From positions 1 to 64,000 of the forward strand of contig NZ_JAUSUA010000003.1 of NCBI RefSeq assembly GCF_030813245.1: 64,000 nucleotides of DNA. The letters run 5' to 3'. The translations under genes were made by a program, and so were the position numbers. How positions within the stretch are numbered: the stretch's first letter is position 1; each line of letters opens with the position of its first letter. Under the pieces are notes generated by a model. The model saw only the letters and a list, made by a program, of their open reading frames with translations. It was not told where the DNA came from and did no database searches. This DNA is from Alkalicoccobacillus murimartini. GTDB lineage: Bacteria; Bacillota; Bacilli; Bacillales; Bacillaceae_D. Positions 8,376-16,809 of this stretch are shown here, one piece after another.

Positions 8376-8415
8376 TGGGAGAGAGTAACGGTCATCGTTA
8401 GTCTCTCTTTTTTAT
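8376..8415 (+). terminator. terminator of the sugar ABC operon
   Basis: GAGAGAGTAACG / CGTTAGTCTCTC stem with one mismatch, followed by a T-run. Confidence 0.8.
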
Positions 8416-8484
8416 GGATATTTTTTTACAAATGTTTATGTATCATTTAAGCTTTAATTAATAATAGAAGAAAGAGGAGGTAGT

Positions 8485-8700
8485 ATGCGGAATAAGTTTC
8501 TGGTAGATATGATAAAGATCCTGTCTTTTGTAGCCGTTTTTTTAGTGTTTTTTGCGATAGCAGCCAACCTGTTAGACTTGATTATGAATAGACAATTAAC
8601 AATAATCTTAAGTCTGTTAGCTTTTTTTGTTGTAATCATTAGCTCACTCCTGATTAGTCGGAAGATTTCAGAGTGGTTAGAGCATAAATTGCGAAAGTAG
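8485..8700 (+). CDS. small two-helix membrane protein
   Basis: ATG follows AAAGAGGAGG. The 71-residue protein has helices at about residues 9-32 and 38-56 and a basic amphipathic C-terminus (SRKISEWLEHKLRK). No family recognised. It stands alone between two terminators, so it is a single-gene transcript. Confidence 0.6.
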   Translation: MRNKFLVDMIKILSFVAVFLVFFAIAANLLDLIMNRQLTIILSLLAFFVVIISSLLISRKISEWLEHKLRK

Positions 8701-8719
8701 GAATGAATGGATTTAAAAA

Positions 8720-8748
8720 AAAGACTGGCAGGTAGCCAGTCCTTCTTA
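8720..8748 (-). terminator. terminator between convergent genes
   Basis: GACTGGC / GCCAGTC stem with a short loop and an A-run on its upstream side, which reads as a T-run for the minus strand. It ends the PadR/DUF2812 operon. Confidence 0.75.
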
Positions 8749-8765
8749 TCTTTAGAGAAAAGAAC

Positions 8766-9488
8766 CTATGCTCTTTTTCCTTTCCATTTTTGAGAAAGAG
8801 ACATGATGCACCAAATGGCCGGTGGAAAGGTAATAGATGCAACAATCATATATGCTAAAGTTCGCATAGAATTTTCAGTGCCATTAAAAAAGATTAAAAA
8901 CAGCACACAACCCAATAAAAATAAAGGTATGATGGTCCTTGCCATGTTTACTAATGCCTTTTTTTCTTCAGCCATCCATTTATTTTTATAGATAGTCATT
9001 ACAGTCCACGCGGAGGGAACTGCCACTATGGTTAAAGGAAAAGTGGCTACCGCAAATACATTTTTTATGTTTCCTGAACTTAGATATAATCCAATCCAAG
9101 CAAGTACTGCTAGTAGAACAGAAGAGAGTGCGATCCATTTTGATGTGCTTCCTAAATTTTGATGTTTCTCTGCTACTGATTCACGATCACTATAAATGGG
9201 GGTAGTACCTGGCGCTGCACGAAACAAGTGAATCTCACCACTTGAGCTAATATGTGACCATCCTGAAGATAAGAAAAAATCGAAGTATTCTTCTTTTTCT
9301 CCTTCTTTTAATGTACGGTAATCTACACTATAAATATAATCAGAACTTTGGCCTTTTTCCGTAACATAGCCCATGAACTTAAAATCAGTGACATGCCATC
9401 CTTTTAGAGAGAATTGACGTAGCTTCTCCATATCCTTTTCCTCTGCAAAAGCTAATCCACCTGACATTACATACTTTGTCTGACTCAT
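8766..9488 (-). CDS. DUF2812-domain membrane protein
   Basis: A 240-residue protein behind GGAGGAGG. The N-terminal half (to about residue 110) has the DUF2812 pattern: MSGGLAFAEEKDMEKLRQFSLKGW, a YSVDYR strand and FFLSSGWSHISSSGEIHLFRA. The C-terminal half has four membrane helices. It starts 2 nt after the stop of a PadR regulator gene, the usual partner of this family. Its molecular role is unknown; membrane stress sensing is often assumed. Confidence 0.85.
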   Translation of the reverse strand: MSQTKYVMSGGLAFAEEKDMEKLRQFSLKGWHVTDFKFMGYVTEKGQSSDYIYSVDYRTLKEGEKEEYFDFFLSSGWSHISSSGEIHLFRAAPGTTPIYSDRESVAEKHQNLGSTSKWIALSSVLLAVLAWIGLYLSSGNIKNVFAVATFPLTIVAVPSAWTVMTIYKNKWMAEEKKALVNMARTIIPLFLLGCVLFLIFFNGTENSMRTLAYMIVASITFPPAIWCIMSLSQKWKGKRA

Positions 9489-9490
9489 TG

Positions 9491-9802
9491 TTAAACCTCC
9501 TCCAATCCAGTCTCTGCTAAGTGCAACATAAGCCTTCTTAGCTTCACATCTTCTTTTAGTACTTCCTTGCCTTTTTCGGTAAGAAAGTATGTTTTTCGCC
9601 GGGAATCGGTTCCATCATGCAAATAAATCCATTCATGTTTTAAAAGCTTTTTAATAATCGTGTACATAGAGGCAGGGCCTATTGAAACAGTTCCTTTTGT
9701 TGTTTCCTCGATTAAGTTCATAATGGCGTATCCATGCCGTGGTTTCGTTAACGCAGCCATAATATAAAACATAGAGTCTGTTAGTTGCTCAGTGGTTTTC
9801 AT
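9491..9802 (-). CDS. PadR-family transcriptional regulator
   Basis: A 103-residue winged-helix protein of the short PadR subfamily. Residues about 12-95 give the signature: FYIMAALTKPRHGYAIMNLIEE, GPASMYTIIKKLLKHEWIYL, RRKTYFLTEKGKEVL. The TIIKKL helix is the DNA reader. It is co-transcribed with the DUF2812 gene and probably represses its own operon through three near-identical palindromes just upstream. Confidence 0.9.
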   Translation of the reverse strand: MKTTEQLTDSMFYIMAALTKPRHGYAIMNLIEETTKGTVSIGPASMYTIIKKLLKHEWIYLHDGTDSRRKTYFLTEKGKEVLKEDVKLRRLMLHLAETGLEEV

Positions 9803-9820
9803 TTAATCACCTGCTTATCT

Positions 9821-9901
9821 TTATATCGTTATCTGATGTATCTAAAAGTAATATATCATTATGTGATATATAAAACAAGGATATATCATAAAATGATATA
9901 T
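9821..9901. promoter_or_regulatory. three PadR-type operators at 30-bp spacing
   Basis: Palindromes ATATATCATTATGTGATATAT (9851-9871) and ATATATCATAAAATGATATAT (9881-9901), and a weaker copy TATATCGTTATCTGATGTAT (9822-9841), start exactly 30 bp apart upstream of padR. Core ATC-N7-GAT type symmetry suits a dimeric winged-helix repressor. They should cover the promoter. Confidence 0.75.
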
Positions 9902-10337
9902 ATTTAGTTTGAAATAAAAAAAAGATACATCGGCATCCTTTGTAATAGCTAAAATCCTTAGTGTAATTAAATCATAATTTTAAACGGGCTTATTGTCTAA
10001 GAGAATGATCATTGAAGCGCTAATTGGCAATTGTGTAGTTCTTACTTATTTTTAGAAATTTAAAGAGTCCACTCAATGCTACAAAGGTAGTAGTAAGTAT
10101 AGCTCCTAATAATTCATGATCCTGCCTGAAAATATGTCTAGTGGAAAGTTTATCACTAAAAGCTGATGGGTTGATTAAGTATCAATAGAATCTAATCATT
10201 CTTTAAACCCCAATTCCCATCTCCCTTTCTATCCATCACTTGTCTAATAATATACTATTCTATAAAGTATAGATAAATCCTACAATGTGGTACGTGAACG
10301 GCCGTTGAATGTGGATAGAAAGCAAGGAGGGATCCAT
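9902..10337. other. intergenic region without a recognisable gene
   Basis: AT-rich, with no supported open frame. A promoter-like TATACT (10251-10256) lies about 80 bp before the next gene. Nothing else stands out. Confidence 0.4.
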
Positions 10338-11207
10338 ATGCATTTTCCTAAGTATTGGGCTAAAGCAGAAGTGAGGGAGGCAAGTGCCTTCGGTAAAGAC
10401 ATGACATCATCTGTTTGGCGTTGGTCCGATCATAGTATAGAAGAAGCTCAGGCTTTAGCTGATCAGGCAGCAAAAAAGCTGAGGGAACGGATTAGTAGTG
10501 GAGAGACTTTACCGGATGCTTATTCGTATGGAGATCGTCCTGTACGTGAAGAAGTCATCCATGAGCAAAAAGATGAAAATAAGATTACGGATTTTGTGAT
10601 TACGCGTACGACCTATGGGAGCTTAGTATTAAATTCACCACATACTCTATTTGTAGATGTTGATCTAGATGAGTCTCCTAGACCAAATAAAGTGAGTGGT
10701 TTTTTTAAGAAGTTGTTTCGGTCGAATGAAGAGACAACAGAACCAACCGCTGAGGAACAAGCTATTGGTCATCTTAAAGGCTGGGTAAGTGAGCATTCGG
10801 AACGTGGAGCACGCGTCTATCGAACGCGTGGAGGTCTGCGTTATCTTATTACGCATCAACCATTTAAACCGGGAGAAGCTGAGTCGGATCAAGTTCTCGA
10901 ATACTTAAACAGTGATCCTAAATATAGAAGGCTATGCTCTATCCAGAAAAGCTTCAGGGCAAGACTCACACCTAAACCATGGAGATGCGGTACCAAACGT
11001 CTACCTGTGCGCTTCCCTTACAACTCAGACGCAGAGAGGGAAGCTTTAGAGGGATGGGAGGCTACCTACAAGAACGTGTCTTCAGGTTGGAGAACCTGCA
11101 AATATATTACCTCGGTTGGGAATACTCAGATCCATCCAAAGGTCAAAGCAGTACAGGAGATGCATGATCAAATGACTGAGACGCATAAAGATCTTCCGTT
11201 GGCTTGA
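10338..11207 (+). CDS. uncharacterised protein with possible primase-like (AEP) motifs
   Basis: ATG 10338 is chosen because AAGGAGGGATCC sits just upstream; longer N-termini lack a site. The 289-residue soluble protein contains a hydrophobic strand ending in two acidic residues (LFVDVDLDES, about 127-136), then ARVYRTRGGLRYLIT, then QKSFRARLTPKPWRCG. An hDhD-like strand, an R/T-R-G-G-L strand and a late basic strand recall archaeo-eukaryotic primase folds. That is pattern-based inference, not proof. It is a single gene ended by a strong terminator. Confidence 0.6.
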   Translation: MHFPKYWAKAEVREASAFGKDMTSSVWRWSDHSIEEAQALADQAAKKLRERISSGETLPDAYSYGDRPVREEVIHEQKDENKITDFVITRTTYGSLVLNSPHTLFVDVDLDESPRPNKVSGFFKKLFRSNEETTEPTAEEQAIGHLKGWVSEHSERGARVYRTRGGLRYLITHQPFKPGEAESDQVLEYLNSDPKYRRLCSIQKSFRARLTPKPWRCGTKRLPVRFPYNSDAEREALEGWEATYKNVSSGWRTCKYITSVGNTQIHPKVKAVQEMHDQMTETHKDLPLA

Positions 11208-11227
11208 GATGTTAAACAAATCAAAAA

Positions 11228-11262
11228 TAAAAACCCTGCTAGAATGGCAGGGTTTTTATAAA
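11228..11262. terminator. bidirectional terminator
   Basis: AAAAACCCTGC / GCAGGGTTTTT stem between the convergent primase-like and dehydrogenase genes, with A- and T-runs on both sides. Confidence 0.85.
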
Positions 11263-11264
11263 GG

Positions 11265-12026
11265 CTAAAATGCAGCGGTCCAGCCAGCGTCGGCAGCAAG
11301 GACTGCTCCATTCACAAAGCTTGATTGCTCTGAAGCAAGAAACAGTGCGACCTTTGCAATTTCATCAGCTGTGCCTACCCGAGGCATCACAGACGTCGTC
11401 TTTTTAATGCGTTCCAAGCCGAAAGTATTAGGTTGTTTTAGACTTGATGTAATGTTTGTTGCTACACCACCTGGAGCAATGGCGTTACAACGAATGCCTT
11501 CATTTGCATACATGTATCCAGTATTTTTGGTTAAGCCGACTACTGCATGTTTAGATGCCCCATAGGCTGCGCCAGCATGTGCTCCACTAATACCGCCAGT
11601 AGATGCCACATTCACAATGATACCTTGTTTCTTCTCTAAGAAAATAGGAATGGATTTTCGCATAGTGTACATGACACTTTTGGTATTAATATCAAAGAGT
11701 AGATCCCATTTCTCATCTGTAATATCACCAACTGGTTCAAACGCATCCATGATACCCGCATTATTCACTAGAATATCTAGCGTTCCATACGTTTCTACAG
11801 CTAGATCAATCATTGATTCGGCTTCTTCCCGTTTGGCAAGGTCTACACGAATAGAGGTTGCTTGTCCACCGGCTTCTTTTATAGCCGTGACAGTAGCTTC
11901 AACTCCCTCTTGATTTAAATCAGCGGCAACAACCTTAGCCCCTTCTTTCGCATATAATTCGGCGATAGCCTTTCCCATTCCTGATGCGGCTCCTGTTACG
12001 ATGGCTACTTTATTCTCTAATTGCAT
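11265..12026 (-). CDS. short-chain dehydrogenase/reductase
   Basis: ATG 12026 follows GGAGGTCC. The 253-residue protein is a classical SDR: TGAASGMG cofactor loop (residues 11-18), NNAG (88-91), catalytic Ser 142, Tyr 155 and Lys 159 (YGASK). It should oxidise or reduce an alcohol/carbonyl with NAD(P). Its gene follows the P450 gene by 31 nt, so both probably act on one compound, hydroxylation then oxidation. The substrate is unknown. Confidence 0.92.
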   Translation of the reverse strand: MQLENKVAIVTGAASGMGKAIAELYAKEGAKVVAADLNQEGVEATVTAIKEAGGQATSIRVDLAKREEAESMIDLAVETYGTLDILVNNAGIMDAFEPVGDITDEKWDLLFDINTKSVMYTMRKSIPIFLEKKQGIIVNVASTGGISGAHAGAAYGASKHAVVGLTKNTGYMYANEGIRCNAIAPGGVATNITSSLKQPNTFGLERIKKTTSVMPRVGTADEIAKVALFLASEQSSFVNGAVLAADAGWTAAF

Positions 12027-12057
12027 ACTAAGGACCTCCAATTAATTTCAAATTATT

Positions 12058-13311
12058 TTAAAATGAAACGGGTAAGGATTCTAAACCTTGTGATGAAAGT
12101 GAGAACTGCCAGTTCACTTCTTCGGGAGGAATACTAAGTCGTAAGTTAGGTAATCTATTAAGTAATGTTGTAAACGCAATGTCTCCCTCAACACGAGCAA
12201 GTGGAGCACCTAGGCACATATGCATACCAAATCCAAATGCTAGGTGGCGATGAACATCGCGGGTGATATCTAATTCATCTGAATTAGAAAATGTCTCTTC
12301 ATCGCGGTTTGCCGATTTTACCAATACAAGAAGCATGTCTCCTTTTTTGATCGATTGACCGGCTAATTCGAGATCCTCTTTAGCAAACCTAGGACCAACA
12401 CTGGTTGATGGACCATTAAAGCGCAATAATTCCTCTACTGCGGTTGGAACTAAATCTAAGTCTGCTTTAAGCTGTTCTAATTGCTCTGGATGATCAAATA
12501 GCATCATGCTACCTGTTGCGATTAAGTTAGATGTCGTCTCATGACCTGCAAATATGAGCAATGTAATCATAGAGATTAGCTCTTCTTCATCTAAGCGCTC
12601 GCCTTCTTCCTCGATAGCAATGAGTTGGCTGATTAGATCATCTTTAGGATGCTCACGTTTTTTAGCTACAAGGTCTTTAGTATATTCTCCAAACTCTTTT
12701 AAGTGTTTTTGAACGGCGGGATCTTGTTTTCCCCAACCTAAACCGTTGGCAATGGCTGAAGACCACGTTTGAAGGTTCTGGCGATCAGACTTAGGAATTC
12801 CTAGCATTTCAGAAATCACGTTAATTGGTAAAGGGTAGGCGTAATCCTTCACAAGATCCATCTCACCTTTAGATTGGACCTGGTCAATGAGTTCATCTGC
12901 AATTTCCTGAATGCGAGGACGTAAGCCTTCCATATATTTAGGGGTAAAGGCTTTAGATACTAACATTCGTAACCGTTTGTGATCGATACCATCAATAAAA
13001 AGCATCGATTTACCAGTGAAAAAGGTATCAGGAGAATCATCCGAATCGGATACAATCTTATCTCTGAATTCACTTCCTTTTTCAATCGATGATGGATCAA
13101 CGGTAAACAATTTTGGACTCTTTAACACGTGTGTAGCCTCGTCCATTTTTGTGACCATCCATGCATTCTTATCTGGATCACCCATCGGATTTGGGATAGA
13201 GATAACCGGGCCAAATTCTCTTAGTTGAGCAAATAAAGAAAAAGGATTCTCGTCACTCTTCCCGCTTAGAAAACCTAGAACTTTCTCGTGTACCTGTTCT
13301 GAACTACTCAC
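12058..13311 (-). CDS. cytochrome P450 (CYP107-like)
   Basis: GTG start behind GAGGGTGA. The 417-residue soluble bacterial P450 has the oxygen-activating I-helix AGHETTS (255-261), ExxR in EELLR (294-297) and the haem-ligand loop FGFGMHMCLG with Cys 366. It needs a ferredoxin/reductase supplied elsewhere. It is co-transcribed with a dehydrogenase and faces a TetR regulator, the layout of an inducible detoxification or catabolic unit. Natural substrate unknown. Confidence 0.93.
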   Translation of the reverse strand: MSSSEQVHEKVLGFLSGKSDENPFSLFAQLREFGPVISIPNPMGDPDKNAWMVTKMDEATHVLKSPKLFTVDPSSIEKGSEFRDKIVSDSDDSPDTFFTGKSMLFIDGIDHKRLRMLVSKAFTPKYMEGLRPRIQEIADELIDQVQSKGEMDLVKDYAYPLPINVISEMLGIPKSDRQNLQTWSSAIANGLGWGKQDPAVQKHLKEFGEYTKDLVAKKREHPKDDLISQLIAIEEEGERLDEEELISMITLLIFAGHETTSNLIATGSMMLFDHPEQLEQLKADLDLVPTAVEELLRFNGPSTSVGPRFAKEDLELAGQSIKKGDMLLVLVKSANRDEETFSNSDELDITRDVHRHLAFGFGMHMCLGAPLARVEGDIAFTTLLNRLPNLRLSIPPEEVNWQFSLSSQGLESLPVSF

Positions 13312-13333
13312 TTTGCTTCACCCTCTCTGTGTG

Positions 13334-13368
13334 GAAATACAGATCTGTATTTCAGGAGACCTGTATTA
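13334..13368. promoter_or_regulatory. palindromic operator(s) upstream of the P450 gene
   Basis: GAAATACAGATCTGTATTTC (13334-13353) is a perfect 20-bp palindrome. A second, imperfect AGACCTGTATT half follows at 13357-13367. It lies about 25 bp before the P450 start and is a likely site for the divergent TetR regulator. Confidence 0.7.
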
Positions 13369-13455
13369 AATAGATGTGATAGAGTTATCATTAAGCTACT
13401 TTACACAATCACTTGTTTGTCTTACGAACAAATGTAAAGGTTAAAAAAATTATAG

Positions 13456-13470
13456 TGTCACTGAGTGACA
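13456..13470. promoter_or_regulatory. palindrome in the tetR leader
   Basis: TGTCAC-TGA-GTGACA, a perfect inverted repeat 26 bp before the TetR start. It differs in sequence from the P450-side palindrome, so the two may bind different proteins. Confidence 0.55.
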
Positions 13471-13496
13471 AAAGTCAACGGAGGAAAGATGTAAAA

Positions 13497-14087
13497 ATGA
13501 ATGAAGATCATGATATAAATAATCAAAGTCTTAGAGAGACTAAGAAACGTAAGGCTCAAACGGATATTGAACGAGCGGCACTTCGACTATTTTTAGAAAA
13601 AGGGTATGAACAAACGTCGATCAAAGATATTACAGATGAAGTCATGATGTCCTCTCGAACCTTTTTTCGGTATTTCACGTCAAAAGAAGAAGTACTCACA
13701 GGTTTTTCTCAAACAACGCAAAAGGAACGGGTCGAGCAAATGGCATCAAGCGCTTCTGTTTCAGAAGCGCTTCAAGCCATATTTTCTCTTCTTTCAGAGA
13801 AGTATGAACAACAAAAGCAAAACCTTTTGACTCGCTATCATATCTCAAAACAAACGGAATCCATCTCATCCTTATTCTTGTACAAACTATTAGAACCAGA
13901 GCCATTAATTTGTGAGGACCTTTGCACTCACATCGAAGGTGCAGATCGAGATCGCGTTCGCTTTTTAGTGGCTATACATATGGCCGCATTTCGTGTGTCA
14001 GTGGAGGTTTGGTTAGAGGATAAAGAGAATAAATCTTCGTTAAAGGAGATTCTATTTACGCATTTGGACCAGTTTAAAGACATGTAA
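13497..14087 (+). CDS. TetR-family transcriptional regulator
   Basis: ATG 13497, with GGAGG about 12 nt upstream. The 196-residue protein has an N-terminal helix-turn-helix at residues about 16-62 (TDIERAALRLFLEKGYEQTS, SRTFFRYFTSKEEVL) and a helical ligand domain that I cannot assign. It diverges from the P450/SDR operon over a 185-bp region with palindromes, so it is the probable repressor of that operon. Confidence 0.88.
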   Translation: MNEDHDINNQSLRETKKRKAQTDIERAALRLFLEKGYEQTSIKDITDEVMMSSRTFFRYFTSKEEVLTGFSQTTQKERVEQMASSASVSEALQAIFSLLSEKYEQQKQNLLTRYHISKQTESISSLFLYKLLEPEPLICEDLCTHIEGADRDRVRFLVAIHMAAFRVSVEVWLEDKENKSSLKEILFTHLDQFKDM

Positions 14088-14155
14088 ACATACGAAATCA
14101 AAGTGCTTGATGATACAATAGTCTCAAAAGCAGCAATACTAGGAGGAAGAACCAG

Positions 14156-14527
14156 ATGGACGTATTCTCAGATTTTTTAGCGGGCATTGATAATCCAGAG
14201 CACCGCGCGAGAACAGAAGAGGTATTAAGCTGGGTTTCAGAAACATATCCACACTTAGTTCCGAAGATTGCCTGGAATCAGCCGATGTTTACCGACCACG
14301 AAACATTTATCATTGGCTTCAGTGTCGCCAAACAACACCTGGCCGTTGCTCCTGAAAAGGTCGTAATAGATCAATTTTCTGAGGACATTGTAGAGGCAGG
14401 CTATGAGCACACCGCGCAGTTAATACGGATGAAATGGAAAAAACCGACTGATTTCTCCTTACTAGGGAAGTTGATCGACTTTAACATTAAAGACAAAGCA
14501 GGGTATACAAAATTTTGGCGAAAATAG
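14156..14527 (+). CDS. fra: frataxin-like iron chaperone Fra (YdhG), DUF1801
   Basis: A 123-residue protein behind AGGAGGAAG. The sequence MDVFSDFLAGIDNPEHRART, WNQPMFTDHETFIIGFS, KQHLAVAPEKV and the C-terminal FWRK closely match my memory of B. subtilis YdhG/Fra in length and order. That protein hands iron to Fe-S and haem assembly in the cytoplasm. A single gene with its own terminator. Confidence 0.88.
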   Translation: MDVFSDFLAGIDNPEHRARTEEVLSWVSETYPHLVPKIAWNQPMFTDHETFIIGFSVAKQHLAVAPEKVVIDQFSEDIVEAGYEHTAQLIRMKWKKPTDFSLLGKLIDFNIKDKAGYTKFWRK

Positions 14528-14550
14528 GGTAGTAGGTAGTTCCATACAGG

Positions 14551-14592
14551 CGAAACAGACAGTCTTTTTTGTCTGTTTCGTCTGTTTTTTTA
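14551..14592 (+). terminator. terminator of fra
   Basis: GAAACAGACA / TGTCTGTTTC stem with an 8-nt loop, followed shortly by TTTTTTT. Confidence 0.8.
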
Positions 14593-14605
14593 TGTTGGGG
14601 TGGGT

Positions 14606-14785
14606 TCCTCTTGCTATACTTGGTTTTCCTCTTGTGAAATGAGTGAAGCTCTTGTTAAAGGGACTTTAATCTTGCTAGATATTGAATCGATCTTGATTAA
14701 ACGTGTACCTCTCTTAATAACGGTCCCTGTCACTTGTTGGTACCTCATTCCACCTTGGTTCTCTCTAATTCTTCTTAATTATGAC
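14606..14785 (+). repeat. 20.5-bp phased array A (CTTG orientation)
   Basis: CTTG/CTTA cores start at 14610, 14631, 14651, 14671, 14692, 14713, 14733, 14754 and 14774, giving steps of 21,20,20,21,21,20,21,20. Better units read TCTTGATTAAA, the reverse complement of the TTATCAAGA motif seen in other arrays. The sequence between cores is not repeated. It lies between the fra terminator and the next sigma gene. Confidence 0.8.
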
Positions 14786-14896
14786 CCAAGAGAATACATT
14801 TTTCAGATAAAATGAATACAGATTTTGATTATTTTAAAATCCGTGCCACTTTTAGGGAGATTTATCCGTCTAAATAGGTGAAGGGGGAGTGAGAGC

Positions 14897-15430
14897 TTGG
14901 AGGATAAGGATTTAATACATAAAATACTTGAGGGTGATGAGTTCGCTCTTGAAGAGTTACATAAGCGATATGCACGTCAGATCTATCATTATATTTATAC
15001 TGAGACGAGGAATTATGATGATGCTGAGGAGATTCTTCAGGAGGTATTCTATAAAGTATCTACTAAACTGAATCAGTTCAAACGACGTTCTTCTTTTAAA
15101 ACATGGATCTATGTCATCACAAGGAATGCGATCGTTGACTATTATAGGAAACAAGAAAATCAACTTAAAACCATTCCATTACAAGAGGAATTAATTGAGC
15201 ATAATGGAGGCTTTGAGAGGGATGAGAGCCTCACAGATCTTCAACATTCGATAGAGAGATTACCATTAACGTATCGAAGAATCCTGCATCTACGTTATAT
15301 CGAGGGTTTTTCACTACTTGATACTGCGAGAATTACTGGTGTATCGGTGATGTCAGTAAAATCTACTCAAAAACGTGCAAAGAAAATGTTGAAGACGCAG
15401 CTTGATGAGGGGGTAGCGTGTAATGGATAA
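14897..15430 (+). CDS. ECF-type RNA polymerase sigma factor
   Basis: TTG start with AAGGGGGAG 7 nt upstream. The 177-residue protein has region 2 (DYDDAEEILQEVFYKVSTKL-like, FKTWIYVITRNAIVDYYRK) and region 4 (LPLTYRRILHLRYIEGFSLLDTARITGVSVMSVKSTQKRA), as in ECF sigmas. It overlaps the next gene by 8 nt, and that gene encodes a membrane protein likely to hold it inactive. The inducing stress and target promoters are unknown. Confidence 0.9.
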   Translation: MEDKDLIHKILEGDEFALEELHKRYARQIYHYIYTETRNYDDAEEILQEVFYKVSTKLNQFKRRSSFKTWIYVITRNAIVDYYRKQENQLKTIPLQEELIEHNGGFERDESLTDLQHSIERLPLTYRRILHLRYIEGFSLLDTARITGVSVMSVKSTQKRAKKMLKTQLDEGVACNG

Positions 15431-16763
15431 CCATTCAAACGATAAGAAATATATCATATTGCCTCATAGTGCTTATACGAAAAGTCTAAACGCATTTAAG
15501 CAAGGTATGGATGACATTGAGAAGCCAAAACCTAAAAATAGAGCGACGTATGTCGCAGGTATCGGGGTTGCTGTATTACTGGGTTTATTAGCACTTACAT
15601 TTATTCCTGCGATTGACGATCAAGACCACCCAGCGGAACAAAAGGAAACGGAGAGAGAAGAAGTAAAGGAAGAGCATATAATTAACCTCAATGAAATTAA
15701 AGAAAATGATGACCTACTCTCTCAAGTATTGGTTAGAGGTCCTCTAGATTTAGGATCAGGCGGTGGAAGTGAAACGATTCACAGCGGAGAATTTTCAGTT
15801 ATAGCTCTTTCAGATTGGCAACTAATAAGCTATGGATCTGAGTTTGAACATGGGAGTAAAGCAGTGATTGAAGGACCAGCGGGACTTCATCAAACTATCC
15901 TTTTGTTTGATGAAGAAGCAACTCAAGATGAAATGGATCAAGCTAAAACCGAACTTCTATCAAACTATCGTTATACCGAAGCCACAAGGGTTCCTGTTGA
16001 GGAGCTTAAAAACTATAAAGAGAAAAACAATGTTACCGACAGTTCTTTGATGGAGCGATTCAAGGATCGATTTGCAATCGAATTAGATGAAGAAACTAAG
16101 TTCTATACTATGACAAACGAACAAGAAGGGCGTCTGTATGATTATGTTGAAGCTACCATGTTTGATAAGAAGCTAATTTTATTCTCAGACGTTCCGAATA
16201 CTCATCAAGGATTACTTTCCGCGAGTTATTTTACATTAAGCTCAATTACTCCTGAGGAAAGTTATGAGGTTTCAATAGGCCCTTATGACCAAAAGCATGG
16301 AAGGCCAATCACTCGAACAATGTTAATGGGTGGCTTTCAATGGGAATACTTAGAACTAGACTTGTATGAACATGAACTTGGTTTTACAAGTTATATAAGA
16401 GAGGGTGCAACATTAGAAAAAATAGAGCGAACTGGTTTTACGGAGTGGAAATTTTCAGATGAGGGTACCAAAGAAAATCGCTACTATTCATTTGGTAAAC
16501 TCGATCCCGAAATTTCATTAGAAGATGCGAAGTTAACCTTAATTGATGGGTATGGTCTTGATCGGAAATTTATAGATGGTACAAGCCAAATATCATTTCA
16601 TCATTATGAACCCTCAATAAATACGACAAGGTCTTTTGAATTAGTTCAGAAACAAGGAGAATGGTATTACATTTTTTCAGAAGATGATCATAGTGAGGGT
16701 TTTATTGGTCCAGGCATGTTTGAACTTGCTAGCAAATTTCAGCAGGAAATCATATTTGACTAA
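15423..16763 (+). CDS. membrane-anchored partner (probable anti-sigma) of the ECF sigma
   Basis: A 446-residue protein translationally coupled to the sigma gene. It has a short cytoplasmic N-terminus (about 42 residues), one helix (about 43-64, GIGVAVLLGLLALTFIPAI) and a large extracytoplasmic domain of about 380 residues rich in beta-like segments. There is no HxxxCxxC zinc motif, so if it is an anti-sigma it is not of the ZAS class. The role rests mainly on gene order and topology. Confidence 0.7.
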   Translation: MDNHSNDKKYIILPHSAYTKSLNAFKQGMDDIEKPKPKNRATYVAGIGVAVLLGLLALTFIPAIDDQDHPAEQKETEREEVKEEHIINLNEIKENDDLLSQVLVRGPLDLGSGGGSETIHSGEFSVIALSDWQLISYGSEFEHGSKAVIEGPAGLHQTILLFDEEATQDEMDQAKTELLSNYRYTEATRVPVEELKNYKEKNNVTDSSLMERFKDRFAIELDEETKFYTMTNEQEGRLYDYVEATMFDKKLILFSDVPNTHQGLLSASYFTLSSITPEESYEVSIGPYDQKHGRPITRTMLMGGFQWEYLELDLYEHELGFTSYIREGATLEKIERTGFTEWKFSDEGTKENRYYSFGKLDPEISLEDAKLTLIDGYGLDRKFIDGTSQISFHHYEPSINTTRSFELVQKQGEWYYIFSEDDHSEGFIGPGMFELASKFQQEIIFD

Positions 16764-16769
16764 GTCGTA

Positions 16770-16804
16770 GAGGACGTTCTTGATCAACAAGAACGTCCTT
16801 TTAC
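16770..16804. terminator. terminator after the sigma/anti-sigma operon
   Basis: GGACGTTCTTG / CAAGAACGTCC 11-bp stem with a 5-nt loop and TTTT. It lies between convergent genes. Confidence 0.8.
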
Positions 16805-16809
16805 AAACT

